DNA of 64,000 nt from CAIWHR01 sp963830485 (GCA_963830485.1 CAWHNE010000034.1:124001-188000); one strand, 5' to 3'; counted from the first letter of the stretch, positions 8,653-17,071 are shown. The notes: generated by a model from the sequence alone, not told the origin. Program-made: numbers and translations.

Positions 8653-9408
8653 ATGGCGGAACCCCTGGCCGGAAAAGTCGCGCTCGTCACGGGCGCCGCC
8701 CGCGGCATCGGCCGCGCGATCGCGCTGAAGCTGGCCGCGGCGGGCTGCGACGTCGCCGCGAATTATTACAACAGCGCCGACGAGGCGAATGCCCTCTGCG
8801 CCGAGATCCGCACGCTCGGGCGCCGCGCCTGCGCCTTGCAGGCGAGCGTGGGCATCCCGGACAGCGTTGACGAGATGTTCGAGGGCTTCCGCCGTGAGTT
8901 CGACCGCCTCGACATCGTCGTCAGCAACGCGGCCTCGGGCGTGCTCAAGCCGACCACGGAGATGACACTCAAGCATTGGCGCTGGTGCATGGAGACGAAC
9001 GCGCTCGCGTTGAACCTGCTCGCGCAGCGGAGCCTCGACCTGATGCCGGAGGGCGGCCGTTTCATCGCGCTGTCGAGCCTGGGCGCGTCCCGTTCCATGC
9101 CCGGCTACGGGTTCGTCGGCGCGTCGAAGGCAGCGCTGGAAGCACTCGCGCGGTCGCTCGCGCAGGAGCTGGGTCCGCGCGGCATCCGCGTCAACGTCGT
9201 GTCCGCGGGCGTCGTCGACACCGACGCGCTCACCTTCTTTCCGGACCGCGAAGGGCTGCTCGCCGACTACGCGCGGCGCACGCCCGCGGGTCCGGTGCTC
9301 ACGCCGCAGGACGTCGCTGGCGCCGTCTACCTGCTCTGCCTGCCGGAGGCGAGCATGATCAACGGGCACACGCTGGTCGTCGACGGCGGCTTCGCGATCT
9401 CGGGGTGA
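8653..9408 (+). CDS. SDR enoyl-ACP reductase, FabL-like
   Basis: A 251-residue short-chain dehydrogenase with the NADP-binding loop TGAARGIG near residue 14 and the SNAAS motif near residue 95. The active site reads Tyr152-x6-Lys159 (GYGFVGASK). That spacing is the hallmark of FabL/enoyl-ACP reductases, whereas FabG-type ketoreductases have Tyr-x3-Lys. It should reduce trans-2-enoyl-ACP with NADPH as the last step of an elongation cycle. It opens a run of fatty-acid-synthase-like genes on the same strand and is 2 bases from the FabG-like gene. A 131-base gap upstream probably holds the promoter, though no clear boxes were seen. Some FabL-like SDRs reduce other substrates. Confidence 0.75.
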   Translation: MAEPLAGKVALVTGAARGIGRAIALKLAAAGCDVAANYYNSADEANALCAEIRTLGRRACALQASVGIPDSVDEMFEGFRREFDRLDIVVSNAASGVLKPTTEMTLKHWRWCMETNALALNLLAQRSLDLMPEGGRFIALSSLGASRSMPGYGFVGASKAALEALARSLAQELGPRGIRVNVVSAGVVDTDALTFFPDREGLLADYARRTPAGPVLTPQDVAGAVYLLCLPEASMINGHTLVVDGGFAISG

Positions 9409-9410
9409 GC

Positions 9411-10169
9411 ATGCAGCTCGACGCGGGCATCGCGGGCAAGACGGTGATCGTGACCGGCGGCAGCCGCGGCATCGGCCGCGCGATTGTGGACCTCTTCGCC
9501 GCCGAGGGTGCCGACGTCACGTTCTTCTACCGGGCCGACGCTACCGCCGCCGATGCCGTCGTCGCCGCGGCGCGCGCCGCCGGCCGCAACGTGGCCGCGC
9601 TCAAGGTCGACGTCCGCGACTCGGCCGCGTGCCGGGACGCTGTCGAGAACGTCGTCGAGCGCTGTGGAAGCGTCGACATCCTCGTCAACAACGCCGGCGT
9701 GATCCGCGACAACCCACTCGCGGCATTCGAGGACGCCGACGTCGCCGACGTGCTCGATACCAACGTTACCGGCGTCTTCAACGTGACGCGCGCCGTCGTC
9801 CCGCACATGATCGCGAAGCGCGCCGGACGGATCGTCAACCTGAGCTCGGTCTCCGGCGAGAAGGGCGGGCGCGGGCAGACCAACTATGCGGCGAGCAAGG
9901 GCGCGATCAACGCGTTCACGCGCGCGCTCGCGGTCGAGCTTGCGCCGCGGAAGATCAACGTGAACGGCGTCGCGCCGGGCGTGATCGAGACCGAGATGTC
10001 GGCCGCCGTGCGCGAGATGGCGGGAGACGAAGTGAAATCGCGGATCCTGCTCCGGCGCTTCGGCACGCCGGAAGAGGTCGCCTATGCGGTGTGGTTCCTC
10101 GCTTCCGCATACGCGAACTACGTGACGGGGCAGGTCTTCAGTGTCGATGGCGGATTCAAGATGGAGTGA
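9411..10169 (+). CDS. 3-oxoacyl-ACP reductase, FabG-like
   Basis: A 252-residue classical SDR: TGGSRGIG cofactor loop near residue 15, NNAG near residue 92, catalytic Ser in LSSVSG, and Tyr159-x3-Lys163 (YAASK). The C-terminus TGQVFSVDGG is typical of FabG. It should reduce 3-ketoacyl-ACP to 3-hydroxyacyl-ACP with NADPH. The ATG sits 2 bases after the FabL-like stop, and an ACP gene follows 5 bases later, so it is part of a tight operon. Being embedded with its own ACP and ketosynthases suggests a dedicated rather than housekeeping reductase; I therefore leave the symbol blank. Confidence 0.85.
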   Translation: MQLDAGIAGKTVIVTGGSRGIGRAIVDLFAAEGADVTFFYRADATAADAVVAAARAAGRNVAALKVDVRDSAACRDAVENVVERCGSVDILVNNAGVIRDNPLAAFEDADVADVLDTNVTGVFNVTRAVVPHMIAKRAGRIVNLSSVSGEKGGRGQTNYAASKGAINAFTRALAVELAPRKINVNGVAPGVIETEMSAAVREMAGDEVKSRILLRRFGTPEEVAYAVWFLASAYANYVTGQVFSVDGGFKME

Positions 10170-10174
10170 GAAGA

Positions 10175-10603
10175 ATGGCAAATACCGAAATCACGAAGGA
10201 CGACATCAACGCGGTCTACCCGACCGTCGCCGAGACGATCGCCGACGCGCTGGGTTGCGAGGTGGCCGAGGTCAAGCCCGATGCGTCGCTGATCGAGGAC
10301 CTGGGCGCTGAGTCGATCGACTTCCTCGATATGGTGTTCCGGCTCGAGCGGGCGTTCAAGGTGAAGATCCCGCGCGGCAAGATCGTCGAAAACGCGCGCG
10401 GCGCGCTGTCCGAAGGGGAGTTCGAGGCCAAGGGGCTCGTCACCGACACCGGCCTTGCGCAGCTCAAGGCTTACCTGTCGGAAGTTCCGGCCGAGCGCTT
10501 CCGCACGCCGCTCAAGGTGAAGGACATTCCGCGGCTGTTCACACCGGAGACCTTCTGCAAGCTCGTGATCACCGCGCAGCGGCAGGCAACGGCGGCCGCT
10601 TGA
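10175..10603 (+). CDS. Acyl carrier protein, long form
   Basis: A 142-residue protein, well above the roughly 80 residues of housekeeping AcpP. The phosphopantetheine site is Ser47 in DLGAESIDFLDMVF. A conserved-looking extension of about 60 residues follows, containing RFRTPLKVKDIPRLFTPETF. A purine-rich ribosome site (GGAGTGAGAAGA) precedes ATG 10175. It should carry the growing acyl chain as a thioester after modification by a phosphopantetheinyl transferase; one is encoded 3.5 kb downstream in the same direction. ACPs of this long type are known from secondary lipid gene clusters. The role of the extension is unknown. Confidence 0.85.
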   Translation: MANTEITKDDINAVYPTVAETIADALGCEVAEVKPDASLIEDLGAESIDFLDMVFRLERAFKVKIPRGKIVENARGALSEGEFEAKGLVTDTGLAQLKAYLSEVPAERFRTPLKVKDIPRLFTPETFCKLVITAQRQATAAA

Positions 10604-10639
10604 TGCTCGCGCTGTTGCCGCGGCGGGCCGGAGCGGGTC

Positions 10640-11470
10640 ATGGGTGACCATTTTTCGGCGTTCTCGTTCGTCGACCGGATCCACGACTACGTGCCGGGAG
10701 CGCGGGCACGCGCGTCGTTCTCGATTCCCGATGACGTACCCGCGTTCCCGTCGTGCCTCGTGGCCGAGGCGGTGGGCCAGCTTGCCTCGTGGATCGCGAT
10801 GGCGCACATCGAGTTCCGCGGCCGGCCGGTGGCGGCGCTCGCACTCGAGACTCGCTTCCTGCGCGACGCGCAGCCGGGCGAGACGCTCGAGCTCGCCGTC
10901 GAGCTCGAGAGCTGCGACGACGATGCGGTTGCCTACCATGGCTGGGCCGACGTCGATGGGGCGCGCGCGCTCGATCTGATCGACTGCCTCGGGCCGATGC
11001 TGCCGCTGACCGAGTTCGATTCGCCCGCCGCGCTGCGCGAGCGCTTCGGTGTGCTCTGCAGCTCGGGCGCGCCCATCGGCCGCTTCCACGGCATCGACGG
11101 GTTCCGCGTCGAGCCCGGCGCGCTCGTTCCCGGCAAGTCCGCGGCCGCGACCCTGCACGTCCCCGAAGCCGCGCCGTTCTTCCGCGACCACTTTCCGCGC
11201 CGCCCCGTCTTTCCGGCGACGCTGCTCCTGAACGAGATGATCCAGCTCGCGCTTCAGGCCGAGCGCGGCGCAACCGACGGACCGCTGCTCGTGCCCGTCC
11301 GGATGACGAACGTGAAGGTCCGCGCGTTCACGCCGCCAGGTCAGGTGCTTGACCTCTGCGCGGAGCTCGCGGCACCGGCGAGCGGGATGATCGTCGCGTC
11401 GCTCACCGCACGCGCGCACGGCCGGATGGTCGCGACCGCGCGCGTGGACATGGCCGATCGGGCCGCTTGA
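10640..11470 (+). CDS. Double-hotdog 3-hydroxyacyl-ACP dehydratase
   Basis: A 276-residue protein made of two hotdog repeats. The C-terminal repeat has the FabZ-type site DHFPRRPVFPATLLLNEM, with His184 and Glu199 in the catalytic positions. The matching N-terminal stretch reads SIPDDVPAFPSCLVAEA: the histidine is lost while the glutamate remains, so only the second repeat is probably active. The reaction would be dehydration of 3-hydroxyacyl-ACP to the enoyl form, between the FabG and FabL steps encoded just upstream. ATG 10640 follows a GGAG-like site. The stop falls inside the ribosome-binding region of the next gene. Confidence 0.78.
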   Translation: MGDHFSAFSFVDRIHDYVPGARARASFSIPDDVPAFPSCLVAEAVGQLASWIAMAHIEFRGRPVAALALETRFLRDAQPGETLELAVELESCDDDAVAYHGWADVDGARALDLIDCLGPMLPLTEFDSPAALRERFGVLCSSGAPIGRFHGIDGFRVEPGALVPGKSAAATLHVPEAAPFFRDHFPRRPVFPATLLLNEMIQLALQAERGATDGPLLVPVRMTNVKVRAFTPPGQVLDLCAELAAPASGMIVASLTARAHGRMVATARVDMADRAA

Positions 11471-11487
11471 TCGCCAACGGAGGCCGC

Positions 11488-12798
11488 ATGGATACGCATC
11501 GCCGGGTTGCCATCACAGGAATCGGCATGGTCACGCCGGTGGGGAACGATCTCGAGACGACGTGGGACGCGCTGCTCACCGGGAAGAGCGGATGCGCTGC
11601 GATCACGCTCTTCGACGCGAGCGGCTTCCCCGTGCGCATCGCGGCCGAGGTCAAGGGCTTCCGCGCCGAGGACGTCGACGTGCCGCGCAAGACACTCAAG
11701 CTCACGAATCGCTCGCACCGCTTCGCGCTGGCCGCGGCCGAGCAGGCGCTGCGCGACGCGGGGATTCGGCCGATGCCGGAAACGGCCGAGCGCTGGTGCT
11801 GCGCAGTCGGCGCCGGGATGATGACGAGCGCGTACAGCGAGCTCGCCGAAACCCACGACCACAGCGCGCCGTCGGGCGAGCTCGACGCGGGTCTCCTGCT
11901 CTCCGATCCCGCCGCCAACGATCCGCTGGTGTTCTGCCGCAGCCAGGCTTCCGCCGGGCTTGCGCTCGTCACCAGCTGTTTCGATATCCGCGGCTACGCG
12001 ACGGCGGTGCACACCGCGTGCGCCTCGGGCGGCCAGGCGCTCGGCACCGCCCTCAAGCTGATCCGGCGCGGCGCCGCGGACTACGCGCTCGCCGGCGGCT
12101 TCGATTCGATGGTGAGCCCCATCGGCGTCTCTGGGTTCGTGCTGCTCTCCGCGCTCTCGACCGACAACGACACGCCGGACCGCGCGAGCCGCCCGTTCGA
12201 CCTCACGCGCAACGGCTTCGTGCTGGGCGAGGGCGCGGGCTTTCTCGTGCTCGAGGAATGGGAGGCGGCGCGCCGGCGCGGCGCGCGCATCTACGCCGAG
12301 CTCGCGGGCGACGGGAACTCGCTCTCGTCCTATCGGATCACCGACTCGCCGCCCGATGGCGACGGGCCGATCCAGGCGATGCGCGCGGCGCTCGCCGATG
12401 CGGGCGCAAAGCCGGCGGACGTCGACTACCTGAACGCCCATGGCACGTCGACCGGCATGAACGACAGGAGCGAGACGGCGGCCGTGCGCGCCGTATTCGG
12501 CGAGCGGGTCGGCGACGTCTCCGTGAGCTCGACCAAGAGCACGATGGGGCACCTGATCGCCGCCGCCGGCGCGGTCGAGGGCGCCATCTGCGCTCTCGCG
12601 ATCCAGCGGAGCGAGATGCCGATCAATGCGAACCTGGTCGAGCGCGATCCCGAGTGCGACCTCAACATCGTCACCGGTGCGCCGCGCCGTCAGCGCGTGC
12701 GCGTCGCGATCTCGAACTCGTTCGGCTTCGGCGGCTCGAACAGCTGCATCGTGCTGCGCAACCCCACGGAAGTGGACGGGATTGGCGCGCATCCCTGA
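11488..12798 (+). CDS. Beta-ketoacyl-ACP synthase (FabF-like) 1
   Basis: A 436-residue thiolase-fold condensing enzyme with the complete catalytic set: Cys178 (HTACASGG), His318 (NAHGTSTG), Lys350 (TKST) and His355 (GHLIAAAG). The FGFGGSN C-terminal motif is present. I chose ATG 11488 because GGAGG lies 5 bases before it; an upstream TTG (11467) overlapping the dehydratase stop is less likely. It should condense acyl-ACP or acyl-Cys with malonyl-ACP. A second, different ketosynthase starts one base after its stop. Confidence 0.88.
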   Translation: MDTHRRVAITGIGMVTPVGNDLETTWDALLTGKSGCAAITLFDASGFPVRIAAEVKGFRAEDVDVPRKTLKLTNRSHRFALAAAEQALRDAGIRPMPETAERWCCAVGAGMMTSAYSELAETHDHSAPSGELDAGLLLSDPAANDPLVFCRSQASAGLALVTSCFDIRGYATAVHTACASGGQALGTALKLIRRGAADYALAGGFDSMVSPIGVSGFVLLSALSTDNDTPDRASRPFDLTRNGFVLGEGAGFLVLEEWEAARRRGARIYAELAGDGNSLSSYRITDSPPDGDGPIQAMRAALADAGAKPADVDYLNAHGTSTGMNDRSETAAVRAVFGERVGDVSVSSTKSTMGHLIAAAGAVEGAICALAIQRSEMPINANLVERDPECDLNIVTGAPRRQRVRVAISNSFGFGGSNSCIVLRNPTEVDGIGAHP

Positions 12799-12799
12799 A

Positions 12800-14074
12800 A
12801 TGAGCGGTTCGCGCATCCTCATCACCGGCACCGGCGCCGTCTGCGGTGCCGGCATGGACCCGGCGGCGATTCTCGACGCGGTCTCGGCCGGTCGGTCCGC
12901 GCTCGCGCCGATCACGCTGTGGGACACGGCGGGCTGGCCGTGCCGCGTCGCGGCGGAGATCCCAAACTTCAATCCGCGTGCGCTGGTCGAGGACCGCAAG
13001 CTGCACAAGCTGATCCGCCGCACCGACCTCGTCGGTATCTACGCCGCTGGCAGCGCGATCGCGACGGCGGGCATCGTCCCGTACCGCGATTCGCTCGACG
13101 AGGCGGCCGCGAACGCGTTCAACGATCGCTCCGGCGTATTCGTCGGTTCGGGAGGCGGCAACTACCAGAACCAGTACGACTTCTTCCCGCTGATGACGGA
13201 GGCTCACGGCGACCTCGCGGCATTCGGCCGCGAGCTCACGAACGCCGTAAACCCGATGTGGCTCCTGCGCACGCTGCCGAACAACGTGCTGGGCCACCTC
13301 GGCATCAAGTACATGCTGAAGGGACCGAATACCTGCATCACAAACCACAGCTGCGCCGGCGCGCAGACGGTGCTCGAGGCGGCCGCGGCGCTGCGCGCGG
13401 GCGAAGCGGACCTCGCCGTTGCGGTCGGGCACGACACGCCGATCGAGCCCGAGATGGTCCTCTACTACTACCGGCTCGGCCTACTCGCTTCCAACGAGCT
13501 CCTGCCGTTCGACGCGCGCCGGACGGGAAGCCTGTTCGGCGAAGGCGGCGGCGCGATAGTGCTCGAGACCGAGGCTTCCGCGACACGCCGCGGGGCGCCA
13601 GCCATCGGCGAGTTCCTGGGCGGCGGCTACGCTTGCGAAGCGCAAGGGTTGATCGCGATTCGCGACGACGGCGACGGTGTCGCCCGCGCGGTCCGCCAGG
13701 CGCTGGACGAGGCGGGACTGCGCGCCGCAGACGTCGGCATGATCGTGGCGCACGGCAATGGGACACCGCAGTCCGACGCCTCCGAGGCCGCCGCCATCCG
13801 CGCGGTGTTCGGTGCCGCGCCCCCTCCCGTCACCGGGTTCAAGTGGTCGTTCGGCCACCTGATCGCCGCCGCGGGCCTTGTCGAGACGACCGTCGCGCTG
13901 GTCGCACTGAAGCGCGGCATCGTGCCAGGGATCGCCGTCTGGGAGCGGCCCGATCCCGACTGCGCCGGCGTGCCCGTCTCCGCGTCCGCGCAGGCGCCGA
14001 CGAGCGACGTTGCGCTCGTCATCTGCCGCGGCTTCGCAAGCACCAACGCGGCACTCCTCGTCCGCGCGCTGTAG
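12800..14074 (+). CDS. Beta-ketoacyl-ACP synthase (KAS II-like) 2
   Basis: A 424-residue ketosynthase, strongly diverged from its neighbour. The catalytic residues are all kept: Cys185 (NHSCAGAQ), His318 (VAHGNGTP), Lys348 (GFKWSFGH) and His353. This argues against a chain-length-factor partner, which normally lacks the Cys. Insertions such as GSGGGNYQNQYDFFPL near residue 115 line the region that shapes the acyl pocket in this family. It probably uses a different primer or chain length from the first ketosynthase, or forms a heterodimer with it (inference). It starts one base after the preceding stop. Confidence 0.85.
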   Translation: MSGSRILITGTGAVCGAGMDPAAILDAVSAGRSALAPITLWDTAGWPCRVAAEIPNFNPRALVEDRKLHKLIRRTDLVGIYAAGSAIATAGIVPYRDSLDEAAANAFNDRSGVFVGSGGGNYQNQYDFFPLMTEAHGDLAAFGRELTNAVNPMWLLRTLPNNVLGHLGIKYMLKGPNTCITNHSCAGAQTVLEAAAALRAGEADLAVAVGHDTPIEPEMVLYYYRLGLLASNELLPFDARRTGSLFGEGGGAIVLETEASATRRGAPAIGEFLGGGYACEAQGLIAIRDDGDGVARAVRQALDEAGLRAADVGMIVAHGNGTPQSDASEAAAIRAVFGAAPPPVTGFKWSFGHLIAAAGLVETTVALVALKRGIVPGIAVWERPDPDCAGVPVSASAQAPTSDVALVICRGFASTNAALLVRAL

Positions 14075-14087
14075 GGCGCCTCGCGCG

Positions 14088-15329
14088 ATGGCGGACGCCG
14101 CCGCCACTCCCGAGCGCTGCGGGATCGACACCGTCGAGATCGCGCGCATCGAACGGCTGCTCGCCGAAATACCAGCACCGGACCTCGCTCGCTGGTTCAG
14201 CGCGCAGGAGCTCGCCGACGCGGGCGACTCGCGAGAGCGCGCGGCAAGCCTCGCCGCGCGCTTCGCCGCAAAGGAAGCCTGCACCAAGCTGTTCCCGCGC
14301 GAGACCGCACTGGGCCAGGTCGCGCTGGAGGACTTCTCCGTCACGAGCGACAACTACGGCGCGCCCCAGGTGGTATGCGCTCCGCGTGCGCAGGCGGCGC
14401 TCGGCCGGCACCGGATCGCGCGAATCTCGCTATCGCTCACGCACGACCGCACGAGCGCCTCGGCCGTCGCGCTTGCCATCCCGGCCACCATCGACGTGCC
14501 GCTCTCAGGCCGGATCCTGTACCGATGGTTTCCCGTTCGTCGCGACATCATTCTTGCGAATTTGAACCGTGTCTACGGCGACGCAGTTGCGCCGGACGAG
14601 ATCGTGCGCCTCGCGCAGGCACACTACGCGCACCTCTGGCGGCTCCTGGGCGAGTTCCTGAAGTTTCGCTGGCTGTCGGCATCGCAGAAGACGGCGCTCG
14701 TCCGCGTCGACAATATCGAGGCGCTCGCCGCCGCGCTCGCACAGAACAAGGGCGTGCTCGTGCTGACCGGCCACTTTGGCAACTGGGAGGTGGCGACGAT
14801 CGCGGGCATCGGCAACTACCCGCAGGTCCGCGGCCGCTTCCATTTCGTGCGCCGCGCGCTCAAGCCGAAGTGGCTGGACGCGCTCGTCACCCGGCGCTTC
14901 AACCAGGCGGGTTTCGGTGTGCTGCCCAAGCGCGGCTCGCTCGACGCGATCCTGGAGACGCTCGGCAAGGGCGACCTGATCGTCTTCCCGTTCGACCAGC
15001 ACGCGCGCCCGCCGGACGGCATCGAGGTCGACTTCTTCGGTCACCCGGCGTGGACGTTCAAGAGCCTCGCGATCATTGCGCTCGCGACCGGCGCGCCCGT
15101 CATGCCGGCCTCGTCGTGGCGCGAGCCGGACGGCCATCATGTGCTGCGCTTCGAGGACGCACTCAAGCCGATCGCGATCGCCGATCCGAAAGAGGAGATC
15201 CGCGCGACCACGCGCGCCTACAACGAAGCACTCGAGCAGTTGATCCTCGCCCGTCCCGAGCAGTGGTACTGGGTGCACCGGCGGTGGAAGACGGTGCCCG
15301 GCAGGGGCTCCGCCGCGAAGTCCGCCTGA
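14088..15329 (+). CDS. Fusion: AcpS-type phosphopantetheinyl transferase + LpxL-type lysophospholipid/lipid A acyltransferase
   Basis: A single 413-residue frame joins two enzymes. Residues 1-132 match holo-ACP synthase: Asp14 in GIDTVEIARI, Glu63 in FAAKEACTKL and a SLTHD beta-strand near residue 119, so it should attach phosphopantetheine to the ACP encoded upstream. Residues about 138-410 match the LpxL/HtrB family: RRDIILANLNRVYGD, His229-x4-Glu234 in HFGNWE, FPFDQHARPPDGIEVDFFG, and a C-terminal EQWYWVHRRWK. That half transfers an acyl chain from ACP to a lipid hydroxyl. No in-frame stop, start with ribosome site or frameshift separates them. Coupling carrier activation to final acyl transfer in one protein would be efficient for a dedicated pathway. 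I know of no described fusion of this kind. Confidence 0.82.
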   Translation: MADAAATPERCGIDTVEIARIERLLAEIPAPDLARWFSAQELADAGDSRERAASLAARFAAKEACTKLFPRETALGQVALEDFSVTSDNYGAPQVVCAPRAQAALGRHRIARISLSLTHDRTSASAVALAIPATIDVPLSGRILYRWFPVRRDIILANLNRVYGDAVAPDEIVRLAQAHYAHLWRLLGEFLKFRWLSASQKTALVRVDNIEALAAALAQNKGVLVLTGHFGNWEVATIAGIGNYPQVRGRFHFVRRALKPKWLDALVTRRFNQAGFGVLPKRGSLDAILETLGKGDLIVFPFDQHARPPDGIEVDFFGHPAWTFKSLAIIALATGAPVMPASSWREPDGHHVLRFEDALKPIAIADPKEEIRATTRAYNEALEQLILARPEQWYWVHRRWKTVPGRGSAAKSA

Positions 15330-15337
15330 TCGGCTGT

Positions 15338-17065
15338 TCAGGCGTCGTCGTCGCGAAACTGCCGCGACGCGAGTCGGGCGTAGGTGCCACCGCGCGCGAG
15401 CAGCTCGCCGTGCGTGCCCTGCTCGACGATCGCCCCGCGCTCGAGCACGACGATACGGTCGCAGTGCTCGATCGTCGAGAGCCGGTGTGCGATGACGATC
15501 GTCGTGCGGCCGCGCATCAGCACGTCGAGCGCTGCCTGGATCAGCCGCTCCGACTCGGTGTCGAGCGCGGAGGTCGCCTCGTCCAGGATCAGGATCGGCG
15601 CGTCCTTCAGGATCGCGCGGGCGATTGCGATGCGCTGTCGCTGGCCGCCCGAGAGCCGGATGCCGCGCTCGCCGACGATCGTTTCGAATCCCGCCGGCTG
15701 CTCGCGGATGAAGTCGAGCGCGTTCGCGGCGGCGGCCGCTTGCTCGATTGCCTCGCGTGGCGCATCGGCCATCGCGCCGTACGCGATGTTCGCAGCGATC
15801 GTGTCGTTGAAGAGAATGATCTCCTGCGAGACGAGCGCGATCTGCCGGCGGAGGTCCGTCAGGCGAATCTCCGCGAGGTCGCGGCCGTCGAGCAGCACGC
15901 GGCCCCCGGTCGGAGTGTAGAACCGCGGAATCAGGTTGACGAGCGTCGTCTTGCCGCCCCCCGAAGGACCGACCAGCGCGACCGATTCGCCGGGCGCGAT
16001 GTCGAGATCGACGCCGTCGAGCGCGGGCGGCGCATCCGGCGCGTACTGCTTGGTCACGTGCTCGAAGCGGATCGCGCCGCGCGCGCGGCCGATCGTCGCG
16101 GTGCCGTGATCCACCTCCGGCGGCTCGTCGATCAGCGCGAAGACGCTTTCGGCGGCGGTGAGGCCGCGCTGGATCGTTCCCGAAACGTTGGTCAGTGTCT
16201 TGAGCTGATTCAAAAGATGCAGGAGCGCGAAAACGTAGGTAATGAAGTCGCCGGCGCGATACGGCTCGCCTGCGCTCTGCCGGATCGCGAGCCAGATGAT
16301 CACGCCGACGGCGATCGAGACGATGACCTGGTTGATCGGCGTGCCGAGCGCCGCGGCGGCGGCCTGCTTCGCCGTCGCGAGGCGGAGCCGGTCGGCCGCG
16401 TGGCGCAGCCGGCCGCTCTCGTAGGTCTCGCCGCCGAAGACCTTGACCACGCGATGCGCGCCGATCGCCTCCTCGAGCGCGTGCGTGAGCAGCCCCATGC
16501 GCTCCTGGACCAGCACGCTCACACGCTTCAACCGACGGCTGATCTTGCGGATCGCGAATCCGACGAACGGAAACGTCGCGAACGCGATCAGCGTCAGCTG
16601 CCAGTTGATCCAGAGCAGGTACGCGAGCATGAACGCGATCGTCAGCGAGTTCCTGATCAGCACCGTCACCGCCTCCGAGGCGGTCGCCGCGATCTGCTGC
16701 GCGTCGAACGTGACCTTGGACAGCAGCACGCCCGACGACGACCCGTCGTAGAACGGTGTGGGCAGGCGCAGCAGGTGATCCGCGGCCTCGCAGCGCACAT
16801 CGAACACCACGCGCGAGCCGATCCACGCGAGCCCGTACTCGCTCGCGTACGAGCCGAGGCCGCGCAGCACGAACACGCCGACGATCAGCACCGACACCCA
16901 GCGCGCGGTCGCCGCGTCCACGGCGCTCATGTCGTTGATCATCGGCCGCACGAGTTGCAGCATCATCACGTCGGTCGACGCGACGAGCAGCATGCCGAGG
17001 ATCGCGAACGCGAACACGCCCCGGTACGGGCGCGTGTAGCGGAACAGCCGGCGGTAGAGCTTCAA
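15338..17065 (-). CDS. msbA: Lipid A export ABC transporter, MsbA-like
   Basis: A 575-residue half-transporter with six membrane helices (to about residue 310) and a nucleotide-binding domain: Walker A GPSGGGKTT near residue 370, signature LSGGQRQRIA near 475, Walker B ILILDEATSALD and H-loop IAHRLST. MsbA-type homodimers flip lipid A-core or other lipids across the inner membrane. It converges tail to tail with the fusion gene, 8 bases apart. The genetic company (O-antigen ligase, LpxL-type acyltransferase) supports a lipid cargo. It could be the housekeeping MsbA or an exporter for the special acyl-lipid made by the block; the sequence does not decide. Confidence 0.85.
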   Translation of the reverse strand: MKLYRRLFRYTRPYRGVFAFAILGMLLVASTDVMMLQLVRPMINDMSAVDAATARWVSVLIVGVFVLRGLGSYASEYGLAWIGSRVVFDVRCEAADHLLRLPTPFYDGSSSGVLLSKVTFDAQQIAATASEAVTVLIRNSLTIAFMLAYLLWINWQLTLIAFATFPFVGFAIRKISRRLKRVSVLVQERMGLLTHALEEAIGAHRVVKVFGGETYESGRLRHAADRLRLATAKQAAAAALGTPINQVIVSIAVGVIIWLAIRQSAGEPYRAGDFITYVFALLHLLNQLKTLTNVSGTIQRGLTAAESVFALIDEPPEVDHGTATIGRARGAIRFEHVTKQYAPDAPPALDGVDLDIAPGESVALVGPSGGGKTTLVNLIPRFYTPTGGRVLLDGRDLAEIRLTDLRRQIALVSQEIILFNDTIAANIAYGAMADAPREAIEQAAAAANALDFIREQPAGFETIVGERGIRLSGGQRQRIAIARAILKDAPILILDEATSALDTESERLIQAALDVLMRGRTTIVIAHRLSTIEHCDRIVVLERGAIVEQGTHGELLARGGTYARLASRQFRDDDA

Positions 17066-17071
17066 GGATTA

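Noticed and set aside
8653..14074. Call of an aryl polyene biosynthesis cluster
   Set aside because: No aromatic adenylation enzyme, ammonia-lyase, glycosyltransferase/acyltransferase tandem or ApeP-like dehydratase set is present, although KS, ACP and dehydratase genes are shared.
12800..14074. KS2 as an inactive chain-length factor
   Set aside because: The nucleophile Cys185 and both His are kept.
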